From: a virus
IMG/VR virus record: IMGVR_UViG_3300027631_000144
Span: 1 to 22,912 of that record
Direction: 5' to 3' (one strand)
Length of the DNA stretch: 22,912 nt
Shown: piece after piece, positions 1-8,766 of the stretch
Position numbering within the stretch: the first letter of the stretch is position 1
How the letters are laid out: each line of letters opens with the position of its first letter
The notes under the pieces: generated by a model
The model's input: the letters and a program-made list of their open reading frames with translations, nothing else
Database searches by the model: none
Told to the model about the DNA's origin: nothing
Position numbers and translations under genes: made by a program

Positions 1-190
1 CGGAAGCACTTCTAACAACTCTCTTTCTAGTCTTGCCCTTAAGGGGCTTCAATCTTCGAACCTGATTTAGGGATTTCTTCCCTATATAAAATCTACCAGT
101 TGGTATGTGTATCATTTTATAGACAAACCCAACCGCACCTTCCGGTGTACTTTCCTCTGTAACAATATTTCCATTAAACTTCCAACTCAT
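1..190 (-). CDS. GIY-YIG nuclease-type protein, 3' end cut by window edge
   Basis: Only the first 63 codons are visible, because the gene runs off the left edge. The ATG is at 188-190, 3 nt after the stop of the upstream gene, and the frame stays open to base 1. Residues 21-24 (GFVY) and 35-37 (YIG) have the spacing of the GIY-YIG core, with a TGR turn between them and a basic stretch afterwards (KPLKGKTRKR, 48-57). This layout matches the N-terminus of phage GIY-YIG proteins related to T4 Seg endonucleases. The catalytic Arg and Glu of the family would lie partly beyond the edge, so activity cannot be judged. It could be a free-standing homing endonuclease or a degenerate relative. The family call is fairly sure and the function is inference. 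Confidence 0.6.
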   Translation of the reverse strand, partial: MSWKFNGNIVTEESTPEGAVGFVYKMIHIPTGRFYIGKKSLNQVRRLKPLKGKTRKRVVRSAS

Positions 191-193
191 TAA

Positions 194-463
194 TTACTTC
201 TTTGTTCTAGCGTTAAAGAGTTTACTATACTCTTTATCCCCATTTGAATAGCCAGGTGCTTTATATCCAGCAGGTGGGGTTGGATGCGAACCAAGTTCAC
301 CACCTCTTGATTTTACTAAATATTTTTCATCTTTAACTAAATCTTTAGAGCCTTTAAATGGTTCTTTAACATCATCAATTGGTGTTTTATCTTTACCAAC
401 TAAATTAGCTTTTGAATTAGCCGGTGGGTTAGCTACCAACATATCGTATAAGTTACTGTTCAT
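194..463 (-). CDS. Small hydrophilic phage protein, unknown function
   Basis: An 89-aa protein is predicted from the ATG at 461-463. An in-frame ATG at 496 would add 11 residues, but it lies upstream of the ATATTTAT octamer at 484-491, which would then be inside the coding sequence. The later start also follows an A-rich run, so it is preferred. The product begins MNSNLYDML, then has a Pro/Asn-rich stretch (NPPANSKANL), many Lys and Asp residues, a Gly/Pro segment (HPTPPAGYKAPG) and a basic tail ending RTKK. No membrane segment or known domain is visible. It lies between a structural gene and the GIY-YIG gene, so it could be a minor virion component. The family is not recognised. Confidence 0.6.
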   Translation of the reverse strand: MNSNLYDMLVANPPANSKANLVGKDKTPIDDVKEPFKGSKDLVKDEKYLVKSRGGELGSHPTPPAGYKAPGYSNGDKEYSKLFNARTKK

Positions 464-483
464 CTTTTTTATATTTTGTACTA

Positions 484-491
484 ATAAATAT
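484..491 (-). promoter_or_regulatory. ATATTTAT octamer, putative late promoter
   Basis: In the sense direction the sequence reads TTATATTTATTAG, with the octamer ending 20 nt before the ATG at 463. It is one of seven copies placed in the same way in this window. A phage late-promoter core is the simplest reading, but no start site is known. Confidence 0.4.
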
Positions 492-504
492 AACAATTTT
501 TGGT

Positions 505-1449
505 TTAAGTATCAAACCTTACTATAAAGTTTAAAGGATAATCCGGTAAAGATTTAATTGGTTGTGGTAATTTTGCCACTGCAACCATATTTAATTCTTC
601 ATCATATAATGCAATTGTGGTTATATATGGTGCTAAATATGAACCAGTTGGGTCCACAGAACCACTATATAAATAATCATCAAAACTACCAAACTTATCG
701 GAATCTAAAGTTGATGCAAATGGATATTTTTTACCACGTATCCATTTTATACCAGCATCATAAAATGATGAAGTAACTAATTCCGTTGAATTATTGCTTG
801 AACCCGGTCTATTAACTAATTGAGTTATCTTTGAACCACCATCTTCATACACTGCTGATGGGTTTTGTGATACATTAAATTCATTTTCTAATACAGAAAT
901 GAATATTTCATTTTCATATATAGTTTTTGTTGAACGAAAATTTATAGTAAAATTGTTAAGTACAGACCCACTAACTACATCTTTCGTTACAACTATTAAT
1001 CCTCTATCATAAAATATATTACCTTTGATATTACTACCAGAATCTATAAGATTTGAGTATCCATCATCTGTATAAGTTCTACTTAGTGTCTCATCTTCCA
1101 ATACAACAGTACCAATCTTTATACCTTCACCATAATATTGTTGTGGTATTGAGAATATAGCCATTTCCGATTCTAACATTCTTTCATCAGCCGATGCATA
1201 TGATTTTCTAAGTCCAACCTCCGTTAATAATGATGATGTTTGTGGATTTAAATAAAATTGCGATTTTGTTGATGCATAAATTATTTTTTTAACAAAACCG
1301 TGACTTTTAGCATCATTTTCAGAATCTATAAAAGTTCCTTCACCATCTACACCAAAAATTGGGTATATATCATTTTCATCCAAAGTCCACTCTTTATAGA
1401 CTTTCATAGGTCTAGTGATAACATCGGATTTTGGTATTTCTTTAATCAT
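505..1449 (-). CDS. Phage tail/fibre-associated structural protein, paralogue of the 412-aa protein
   Basis: This 314-aa protein is rich in Ser, Gly, Asn and short beta-type segments, with no signal peptide or membrane segment. Its C-terminal part matches that of the neighbouring 412-aa product. Shared blocks are FYDRGLIVV (146-154; FYPDRGIIVL in the partner), NEFNVSQNPSAV (189-200; REFNYSNNPTYV) and YITTIALYDEE (275-285; FITTIGLYNDA), followed by a Gln-Pro-Ile. From memory, the ITT-hGLYN-hhAhAK-QP pattern recurs in structural proteins of marine T4-type phages. The N-terminal part (1-140) is not obviously shared. The gene sits alone behind a terminator and a putative promoter, so it may be expressed separately from its paralogue. 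Its place in the particle cannot be read from sequence. Confidence 0.65.
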   Translation of the reverse strand: MIKEIPKSDVITRPMKVYKEWTLDENDIYPIFGVDGEGTFIDSENDAKSHGFVKKIIYASTKSQFYLNPQTSSLLTEVGLRKSYASADERMLESEMAIFSIPQQYYGEGIKIGTVVLEDETLSRTYTDDGYSNLIDSGSNIKGNIFYDRGLIVVTKDVVSGSVLNNFTINFRSTKTIYENEIFISVLENEFNVSQNPSAVYEDGGSKITQLVNRPGSSNNSTELVTSSFYDAGIKWIRGKKYPFASTLDSDKFGSFDDYLYSGSVDPTGSYLAPYITTIALYDEELNMVAVAKLPQPIKSLPDYPLNFIVRFDT

Positions 1450-1468
1450 TTGATATTGTGAATTTTAT

Positions 1469-1476
1469 ATAAATAT
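1469..1476 (-). promoter_or_regulatory. ATATTTAT octamer, putative late promoter
   Basis: The sense strand reads GAATATTTATATAAAATTC, 19 nt upstream of the ATG at 1449. It lies directly downstream of the intrinsic terminator at 1487-1509, which is the arrangement expected when one transcription unit ends and the next begins. Confidence 0.45.
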
Positions 1477-1486
1477 TCATTAAACG

Positions 1487-1509
1487 AAAAACCCCCAATT
1501 AAGGGGGTT
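1487..1509 (-). terminator. Intrinsic (rho-independent) terminator
   Basis: On the minus strand AACCCCC pairs with GGGGGTT across a 6-nt loop (TTAATT), and the second arm runs into five consecutive T. The 7-bp stem with five G-C pairs stands out against the AT-rich surroundings. It lies 25 nt past the stop of the 412-aa gene and would end the unit that includes the 207-aa and 412-aa genes. The complementary strand has an A-run rather than a T-run on the 5' side, so it mainly serves minus-strand transcription. Confidence 0.85.
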
Positions 1510-1533
1510 GTTCTATATTGTTTTATGATTTTA

Positions 1534-2772
1534 TTAGAATGATAATTTAACTTTTATTAATACCTCTTTATCAAATGATTTAACAATTGGTTGAGATGTT
1601 TTAGCCGATGCTATTAATTCGTTTGCATCGTTATAAAGTCCTATCGTTGTGATGAATGTTTGTGGGTCGGTTTCAAATGTACCTTCTATAAAGAATCCAT
1701 CAGCATCTACATAAGTAGGGTTGTTAGAGTAGTTAAACTCTCTATTTGTTGCTCTTACAAAGAAGTGCTGAGTAGAAATGTTTTCAGTTCTACGAGCTTC
1801 AAAATCAAGACCACCAGCGATAGATTTAATTAATCTATGATGATTGAATTGCTCTGATGTTCTTAATAAAGAACCACTTAAACTTCCACTCACTACATAA
1901 TTACCTTCAGAAGTGTAAATTGTAGAAGTTGGAATATCACCAACAGTTTGTCCAATTGCTTTTGGATTTAATACAATAATACCTCTATCAGGATAGAATA
2001 AACCATATCCTAATCCAGTAGTTGCATCAGTTGCTGTGTTTATAGTTGCTTCGTTTTCAGTTCCAATTTCCAATGAACCAGATACTACTTTGAATACTCT
2101 ACCACTTAAACCCAAATCATCTCCAAATTTCTTACCACTATTATCAATAAAAGTAAAAGTACCATTAGTACCAGTAAGTTTTAATGACCAGTTACCAGCA
2201 TCCATCTTCTCTCTATATCTACTTCTATTAACATTAATAACATAGATATCGTTTGCATCAGTTGCAACTCCTGCCGTATTATCAAATGAGAATTTAGTAT
2301 CAGTTGGGTCTAACAACATTGCTCTATATTGAGCGTATGTTGATTTTGTTGCTAACAATGCGTTATCGTTATCAGATAATGCCATAGAACCACTACCAAA
2401 CACATGTCCATATGCTACCGCAAATTGAACTTCCGCTGTATCTGCGTTTGATACTGGATTGTAGTCATATACATTGAAGTAATATTGTCCACTTTTTGCA
2501 GTTGTTTGTGCAGATGAAGTGAAGAATTGAGTTAATGAACCAGAATCACCAGTCCATAATCCAGTAGTTACTACTTCTACTTTTGCGTTTACTTTATCAA
2601 ATTCACCGAATCTCTTATAAATACCAGTTGATATACCAGAACCTGCAGCAATTTGCTGACCTGCTGGTAACACCGTATTTAAAAGTGATATTAGTTCGTT
2701 TGAATCTATCGTACCCGTATTAGCTAAATCTCTAATTTGGGCGGTTACATTAGGGTCGTTTATTAATGCCAT
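1534..2772 (-). CDS. Phage structural protein with shared C-terminal fibre-type domain
   Basis: This is a 412-aa protein with long Ser/Gly/Thr-rich, beta-type sequence and repeated SGS motifs (VSGSLSGSLL, 294-303). The N-terminus (1-50) is more helical and includes LISLLNTVLPAGQQIAAG. Residues 259-412 align with the 314-aa neighbour: PDRGIIVL (261-268), REFNYSNNPTYV (344-355) and FITTIGLYNDANELIASAK (373-391). Similar pairs occur in marine and freshwater T4-type phages as virion proteins (from memory). It follows the 207-aa gene by 14 nt, so the two are probably cotranscribed, and an intrinsic terminator lies 25 nt past its stop. A tail-fibre, neck or capsid-decoration role is possible, and none can be chosen from sequence. 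Confidence 0.65.
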   Translation of the reverse strand: MALINDPNVTAQIRDLANTGTIDSNELISLLNTVLPAGQQIAAGSGISTGIYKRFGEFDKVNAKVEVVTTGLWTGDSGSLTQFFTSSAQTTAKSGQYYFNVYDYNPVSNADTAEVQFAVAYGHVFGSGSMALSDNDNALLATKSTYAQYRAMLLDPTDTKFSFDNTAGVATDANDIYVINVNRSRYREKMDAGNWSLKLTGTNGTFTFIDNSGKKFGDDLGLSGRVFKVVSGSLEIGTENEATINTATDATTGLGYGLFYPDRGIIVLNPKAIGQTVGDIPTSTIYTSEGNYVVSGSLSGSLLRTSEQFNHHRLIKSIAGGLDFEARRTENISTQHFFVRATNREFNYSNNPTYVDADGFFIEGTFETDPQTFITTIGLYNDANELIASAKTSQPIVKSFDKEVLIKVKLSF

Positions 2773-2786
2773 TTTGTATGTCTATT

Positions 2787-3410
2787 TTATGCTTTATAAG
2801 TTACAGTTACAGGAATAGTTTGAGAACCTCCAGTTTCGTTACCATAAACAGTGATAGTTGTTGAAATATCAATTGTTAAGTTTGGATTTGGAGTGAATCT
2901 AAATTCTAAACCGCTTAATACCTGAGCCGTTGTTGTGATTTCTTCACCTAAGAATACCGGAACAGTACCAGTACCAGTTGCTCCTCTAGTTACAGTAAGA
3001 GTACCAGAACGTTGGTCTGCTAATACCATTGTATATCCAGCATTTGTGTTTCCAGCAGGAGATGTTGTTGGAGTTAATCCTACACCACCTTCGGTTTGGT
3101 TTACACTAATTGACGGTACACCCAATCTTACAGTTGGAATTTGAGTTGTTCCTTTTGGTAAAGTAACTAACTTATATCTCAACACTTGAGTTTCATCAGG
3201 AGATGCTTCCGTTACAGGAATTGCTCTGATTGCTGAATCATAATAAGCTGAACCTTTTGGATGTGCAGGCTCATATAATGTATAATCAATCTCATCATCG
3301 CCTAAAGCGAACTTTGTAATGTTCAATGATTGACCCGATGCTAATTTTTGTCTACCTTTTTTGGTAAGAATTGCATCAACTGTGATTTCGGTATTATCTA
3401 AATATCCCAT
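2787..3410 (-). CDS. Phage virion structural protein (207 aa)
   Basis: The N-terminal 45 residues carry a pattern I recognise from structural proteins of T4-type marine phages: GYLDNTEITVDAILTKKGR, then ITKFALGDDEIDY (31-43). The rest is beta-rich and low in charge, with a Gly/Thr-rich middle (TTSPAGNTNAG, GATGTGTVPV) and a C-terminal segment of alternating hydrophobic residues ending VTVTYKA. There is no membrane segment. The start follows an A-run and an ATATTTAT site 27 nt upstream. It is cotranscribed with the 412-aa gene. Family recognition is from memory and the exact particle location is unknown. Confidence 0.65.
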   Translation of the reverse strand: MGYLDNTEITVDAILTKKGRQKLASGQSLNITKFALGDDEIDYTLYEPAHPKGSAYYDSAIRAIPVTEASPDETQVLRYKLVTLPKGTTQIPTVRLGVPSISVNQTEGGVGLTPTTSPAGNTNAGYTMVLADQRSGTLTVTRGATGTGTVPVFLGEEITTTAQVLSGLEFRFTPNPNLTIDISTTITVYGNETGGSQTIPVTVTYKA

Positions 3411-3437
3411 ATTTTTTTGTTTTTTATTCTATACTAT

Positions 3438-3445
3438 ATAAATAT
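3438..3445 (-). promoter_or_regulatory. ATATTTAT octamer, putative late promoter
   Basis: The sense strand reads TTATATTTATATAG, 27 nt upstream of the ATG at 3410, in the 55-nt gap after the 1761-aa gene. No hairpin terminator is visible in this gap, so readthrough from the large gene remains possible. Confidence 0.45.
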
Positions 3446-3465
3446 AACCATTTAATATTTTCAAA

Positions 3466-6400
3466 TTAATCCACCTCAAGTATTGGTTCACCACTACCTC
3501 TACCGGTCTTAGCCACTCTAAGAATGTTAGGATTAGTTGTAAATGTTTCTACTGCAGGTAATCCATCGGGAGTTGTTAATACACCATTTGCATCCAATCC
3601 TTGCTTAGAACCTTTCCAAAAAGAACGATTCAATCCCTCACTCAAATTATTTACATATTTGTAATGTGTGGGGAAATATCCATTAAGAGGTGTAACCGCA
3701 ACCACTTCATTACCAACACTAACCAATGAACTAGTACTAAATGGTGTTATTGAAACTTTATATTTGTAATTTGTTGTTGGAATATCTGCATATAATACTT
3801 GCTCACCTGGAACAGAACCAATAGTTGGATATCCTTTTATTTGAGTTGATACATTTGTTATATACTGCTCTTTTACTAAATAAACATTTTTTCTACTTCC
3901 GGTTGTTTCTGAATTTCCGAATATACCATCAAATGTTCTAATTATACCCACTCCATTCCTAGCATAAGCACCATATCCTAAATTTGCTAAAGAGTTTTTA
4001 TCCATTCCAATTGATTCAAGTTGAAATGAATCAACTTCTCCTGTTAAAGTTTCTCCAGTTGGACATTGAATAGATACATCATAGAAAGGTGCGTCTGCTA
4101 ATAAAAGTGAATCAAAGTTGTAATTTATTTCAGATTCATAATTTGGATTAGTTACTTCAAATACAGTAGCATCGGAGTTATCAATAAACATATTGTAATT
4201 GTTTAATGTACCTTCAAATGTAGTTGTATTTGTAGCATCTAATAATGCATCTTTAACATTATACGTTAATTCAATTTGATTATTATCATCAATATTTATA
4301 GAAGTATCATAATCATTTCTTTCCGATTCTGCTTTTTTCCATTTAGTTTTACTCCTTTCTAAATAGTGAGGTTCGATTAATAATCCTTTTGATACCTTTG
4401 CTCTAGCAGGCGCTAAATCGGCAAGTACATCAAATAAAGATTTATCAATATATCTTACCAATTGAATATATTCGTTTATATTTCTATTATCCAATCTTTG
4501 GAAATAATATTCTCTAAGTGTATCTAATTCTCTATATGTATCTTTATACTCATCCGATGGGTCACCAATATAGTTATCAATATTGAAATCACCAAATGCT
4601 TTTAAGATATCCATATTCAATTCCTTAATTGGAGAGAAGAATAATCCTAAACGATTTGAATCTATTGGAGCTTGGTCATATGCTTTTTTAGTTGCTCTAG
4701 TTTTATATGATAAATCGGTTACCAATGTTTGTTCTTCAAAACGAATTTTATTAGCTACTCCAAATCCAATAGAAGGAACATTTGCTGTTACCGTTCTATC
4801 ATAAGGAATATATTGATATGGATATGCTGATGCCGAATATATGAAACTACCAGTTGCTCCTAACTCTCCATATTCTTGATTTATAGCTACATTCTTAATA
4901 ACTGCATTTTCCGTTACAGTCCTATCTTTTGGATATTCAAAATCAAGTCTAAATAATAAATCTTCAGTAGATGCTGTATATGAATTACCATTTATAGCAT
5001 CTGGGAATAATGTATGGTTTTGAAACTTTGATGCTTGTAATGGTACTCTCCATAAACGGAATTCATCTAACGAACCACTAAATGTATTACCTACTGATAA
5101 AGAAGAGCCACTTTCCCAATAATTGCCGGCCGTCAATAAAGACATACTAGCATATGTAGTTATTCTATTACCGTCAGATGTTGCTAATATTACTTCAAAT
5201 AATGTACTACTACCATATGCATATTTGTTAAGTAAAACATTACTATAATTTTCAGTAGATAATGGAAAATCTAAACTACTAGTAAAAGTATCAGGTCCTA
5301 ATACATAAACAATGGATGATGTAATGTATTCATTTCCACTTGAAGTTGCTTCAAAATAAGGACCTGCTTGTGCAGATGAATCTCCTATTTTAAAATCCAA
5401 TCTAGCATAAGAACCAGTTGTTTGTATAATATCTAAATTAAATTGACTTGATGATATTATTCTAGTATCTTTAACTATATCAGGTTTAATTCTAAATTCT
5501 ATTGATTGTGGATATAATCCCGTATCACTCAATTCATGCCATGGTATTGAAATTGATGAAGATGATTTCATTTGAATTGCAGCTGTTCTATCATCAAATG
5601 TAAATTTAGTACTTCCACCTTTTGTTGGATCTTGTGGTCCACCAAACTCCATTATTGTCAACATAGATTGAGGTACACCATAACAAGCCATAATAGCTTT
5701 CATAGCTCTACCAGTTCCTTTATGTTTTAAAATATATGGAAGGTTATTTAATATTCTTCTCCATACTATATCATTTGCATCCTTAAGAGGCATTGAGTAT
5801 TTTTGGAAACCATCTTTATATGTACCAAATGCATATTCCCAAAGAAATTGAGAATCAAATGCTTTTTTATTTTCCCAACCAAGAGAAGATAACATATGTT
5901 GTACTACATCATTTGCAATTCCTTTGGTTTGTGATTCTTCTAATTGTTTAACTCTAGCTAATCCATTTATATATGCCCAAATAATATCAAAATGCTGACC
6001 TATCATTGTTAAGAATGTCAGAAAATCTTCATTATCCGTATCATTTACAAGATATACAGGTACATTATTTATTAAATAATTTGAATTATATTTGTCATAT
6101 GTAGATGATTCTTCTTTAACAGTATCATACCAATTAGTAACTTCCGTTGTTGTGGATGGTTTTAAAACATGTGTGGCCAATCCAGTTATTGGATGTGTAT
6201 ATATTTCTTTTGGATATGCTAATACATTTGTAGATGAATATAAAAATTTCTCATATCCATCAAGTCCTCTAATAACTTCGTTTAATAATCCATATACTTT
6301 TTTTGCTTCGTTAGCTTGAGAAACTCCAGCAAATTGTATAACTTCCCATTGTATATCATATAATCCATCTTCTGTAATTACTTGGTATCCGTTTTCAGTA

Positions 6401-8751
6401 AGAACTCCACCCGGTGGTGGTGTAAACGTAGTTGCTGATAATGATTCAAATTTATTTTTATAAAATTCAATTAATCGAATCTTATACATAAAATTATCTA
6501 ATCTTTCAGAAGCCGAACTAAAATTTACAAAATTTTCAAACACATATACAGATCCACTTACATATTCTATATTAAGTTTCTCCGTATCTATACCAAGTGC
6601 ATTTGCATATTTATTAACCAAATCATTTGATGTAACCGAACCACTAGCTACTAAATCTTCATATATTTGATATTCTATTCCATTATCAGGCTGTACTGAA
6701 AAGTTTGGTCCTTTTAATGTATTACATATCTCAACAGCTTCAGGTATTAATGATACCGTTTCAATTATAGGATTTGATATTAGTTTGGATATCCAAACTT
6801 CTTGATTTGGTTGTATTTCCGTTGAAAGTGGTTCATATAATTTTAATATTAAAGAACCTTGACTACCAGTCCACGTAGTAATAACTTTATTATTACCAGA
6901 ACCAATGTGTAATAAGTGAGTTAAGTATTTAGAAGTTTCATCTTTAAAAATAGAATCATTTAATTGAGAAACAAACGCATCGGATATTCTATTTATTACT
7001 AAACTTCTTGGTATTTGATTTGCACCTTTTTTAAAATTAATAGATATTATTTCAGTCTTTCCTACTACAACATCATGTCCACTTATATTGTATGGTACTA
7101 ATTTTAATGGTAATAAAATAGAATTTGTATCTTCTGATACCGATGCATTTCCTATATTTAATAGTTCTTGAAAATTTACATTTATAGAACCATCAGCTTT
7201 TTCTTGAATATATGTTGTTGAATCGCCTACATATATCCTTACATAATCCGTATTTATTGATTCAAACGATATATCAAATCTTACATTAGTACCCACATAA
7301 TCAGGTCCTACTAATTCAGATGGATATTGTATATTTCTTAAATCAGGAACACCAACATAAACTTCATCAACAGCTGTTAATGGTATTTCTAACGCATCAC
7401 CATCTCCATCTGCATTATTCGGAACTAAAATTACTTTATAATTTCCAATTTTTGAAAATGCTTCTGCTGGAATTAATATTACTATTTTATCGGATACTAC
7501 CCCATTTATTGCTGAAAGTAATGATTTAGGTCCATACAAATTATCAAATGTATAAGTTTTATCCCCAACAAATGCAGTTACTTTAGTAACACTACCTATT
7601 TTGTTTAATTGAATAGGATATTCTGATTTTGTATTTATGTTATACTTTCGTATTTCATCTTTATTAACCAAATCAATTACAGGCGAATCCAATACAATAT
7701 TTGCAAATTGTTCGGATGTAATATCTATTACATAATCATCTTCAAGTGTAATTTTTGTTGATACTGTTTTACCAAGTTCAGATTCAAGTATAGATACTTT
7801 ATATCCTTTTCTAGTTGCTTGTATTTTATTTAACTTGTATAAATTAAGATTAGAAGATGTTATTTGAAATATACTACCTTGGTCAGCTGCTATTACATTT
7901 TTACCTTTTAATAATTTAGTTTGTTCTCCATCATTTTTTGTAATTAATACAGAACTATCAGGTCCTTCTACATTTATAATTAATGTATTAATTGCGGATG
8001 TTGTTAATCCACCATTTGCTCTAGTTCCGATAGTTAATTCAAATGGAATTTCTTTAATTTCATTATTATCAATAGCACCATCAAATGTTTGCAAAACACC
8101 CTCTTTATAATATTCTATTTTAAATGAATATGGTGAGTTTTTAGTAAAAATTTGTTTTGCTTTGTTTGGAATTAAATCAAATACACCATCTCGTTCAATT
8201 ACTTGATTTTCATAGGAATCAAATGCTTGTTCTTGGAAATCAGGATTGTTTACTACTCTAATTACATATGATTCATTTGTAGTATATCCTTCTTTTTGTA
8301 GTGTAATTAATTTTACACCATCTTTAATTACATCACTTAATTTAAAATTTAATTTGTTTGGAGTTGTTTTAAATGTGTTTTCTCCATTTACAAAAATAGC
8401 AGATTGTGCTTGATTTGATGAAAGTCTAAGAACTATGTTAGCGTCTTGATTAAGAGTACCACCAGTATCATCACCACCAATTGGTATTATATTATTTCCT
8501 TGTACAACACCAGCAGAACCACCTGGTAAAATAACACCATCTACGGCCTGTGCTGCTCCTAACAATGCTATTTTTTTATTTCTAGCATTATCTGATTTTA
8601 TTTTATCATCTTCAGATGCTGGTTTGAATAGTTTTCCTAATATACCTTTTGGGGCAGATTTTTTCTTATTTGGCGATTGTTCAGCATTAGCCCTGTCTGG
8701 GCCACCTAAAATCCCACCAATTAACTTTTTATTTCTCTTATTATCTGCCAT
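3466..8751 (-). CDS. Giant baseplate/tail protein with tail-protein-I-like segment and LamG-like insert
   Basis: A 1761-aa protein, the largest product here. Residues 1-65 are Lys/Gly-rich and disordered-looking (GGILGG at 12-17). Residues 100-600 contain several beta-sandwich-like stretches. EVWISKL (651-657) resembles the LWISEI motif of the 393-aa protein. Residues 905-1035 are helical and contain WRRILNNLPYILKHKGTGRA (997-1016) and MACYGVP, the pattern of P2 gpI-type tail proteins that join baseplate to fibres. Residues about 1048-1275 read like a LamG/concanavalin domain (IEFRIKPD, GSLDEFRLWRVPL, LLFRLDFEYP). A second helical part follows (1375-1480), then a beta-rich C-terminus. By position after gp6 it may do the work of T4 gp7 or a related wedge protein, which is inference. 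Its glycan ligand, if any, is unknown. Confidence 0.7.
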   Translation of the reverse strand: MADNKRNKKLIGGILGGPDRANAEQSPNKKKSAPKGILGKLFKPASEDDKIKSDNARNKKIALLGAAQAVDGVILPGGSAGVVQGNNIIPIGGDDTGGTLNQDANIVLRLSSNQAQSAIFVNGENTFKTTPNKLNFKLSDVIKDGVKLITLQKEGYTTNESYVIRVVNNPDFQEQAFDSYENQVIERDGVFDLIPNKAKQIFTKNSPYSFKIEYYKEGVLQTFDGAIDNNEIKEIPFELTIGTRANGGLTTSAINTLIINVEGPDSSVLITKNDGEQTKLLKGKNVIAADQGSIFQITSSNLNLYKLNKIQATRKGYKVSILESELGKTVSTKITLEDDYVIDITSEQFANIVLDSPVIDLVNKDEIRKYNINTKSEYPIQLNKIGSVTKVTAFVGDKTYTFDNLYGPKSLLSAINGVVSDKIVILIPAEAFSKIGNYKVILVPNNADGDGDALEIPLTAVDEVYVGVPDLRNIQYPSELVGPDYVGTNVRFDISFESINTDYVRIYVGDSTTYIQEKADGSINVNFQELLNIGNASVSEDTNSILLPLKLVPYNISGHDVVVGKTEIISINFKKGANQIPRSLVINRISDAFVSQLNDSIFKDETSKYLTHLLHIGSGNNKVITTWTGSQGSLILKLYEPLSTEIQPNQEVWISKLISNPIIETVSLIPEAVEICNTLKGPNFSVQPDNGIEYQIYEDLVASGSVTSNDLVNKYANALGIDTEKLNIEYVSGSVYVFENFVNFSSASERLDNFMYKIRLIEFYKNKFESLSATTFTPPPGGVLTENGYQVITEDGLYDIQWEVIQFAGVSQANEAKKVYGLLNEVIRGLDGYEKFLYSSTNVLAYPKEIYTHPITGLATHVLKPSTTTEVTNWYDTVKEESSTYDKYNSNYLINNVPVYLVNDTDNEDFLTFLTMIGQHFDIIWAYINGLARVKQLEESQTKGIANDVVQHMLSSLGWENKKAFDSQFLWEYAFGTYKDGFQKYSMPLKDANDIVWRRILNNLPYILKHKGTGRAMKAIMACYGVPQSMLTIMEFGGPQDPTKGGSTKFTFDDRTAAIQMKSSSSISIPWHELSDTGLYPQSIEFRIKPDIVKDTRIISSSQFNLDIIQTTGSYARLDFKIGDSSAQAGPYFEATSSGNEYITSSIVYVLGPDTFTSSLDFPLSTENYSNVLLNKYAYGSSTLFEVILATSDGNRITTYASMSLLTAGNYWESGSSLSVGNTFSGSLDEFRLWRVPLQASKFQNHTLFPDAINGNSYTASTEDLLFRLDFEYPKDRTVTENAVIKNVAINQEYGELGATGSFIYSASAYPYQYIPYDRTVTANVPSIGFGVANKIRFEEQTLVTDLSYKTRATKKAYDQAPIDSNRLGLFFSPIKELNMDILKAFGDFNIDNYIGDPSDEYKDTYRELDTLREYYFQRLDNRNINEYIQLVRYIDKSLFDVLADLAPARAKVSKGLLIEPHYLERSKTKWKKAESERNDYDTSINIDDNNQIELTYNVKDALLDATNTTTFEGTLNNYNMFIDNSDATVFEVTNPNYESEINYNFDSLLLADAPFYDVSIQCPTGETLTGEVDSFQLESIGMDKNSLANLGYGAYARNGVGIIRTFDGIFGNSETTGSRKNVYLVKEQYITNVSTQIKGYPTIGSVPGEQVLYADIPTTNYKYKVSITPFSTSSLVSVGNEVVAVTPLNGYFPTHYKYVNNLSEGLNRSFWKGSKQGLDANGVLTTPDGLPAVETFTTNPNILRVAKTGRGSGEPILEVD

Positions 8752-8757
8752 TTGTTA

Positions 8758-8765
8758 ATAAATAT
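8758..8765 (-). promoter_or_regulatory. ATATTTAT octamer close to the start of the giant gene
   Basis: The sense strand reads AAATATTTATTAACAA followed directly by the ATG at 8751, leaving only 6 nt between octamer and start codon. If this is a promoter core the transcript would be nearly leaderless. It may instead be an A/T-rich translation signal. The other six sites have 19-27 nt spacing. Confidence 0.3.
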
Positions 8766-8766
8766 T

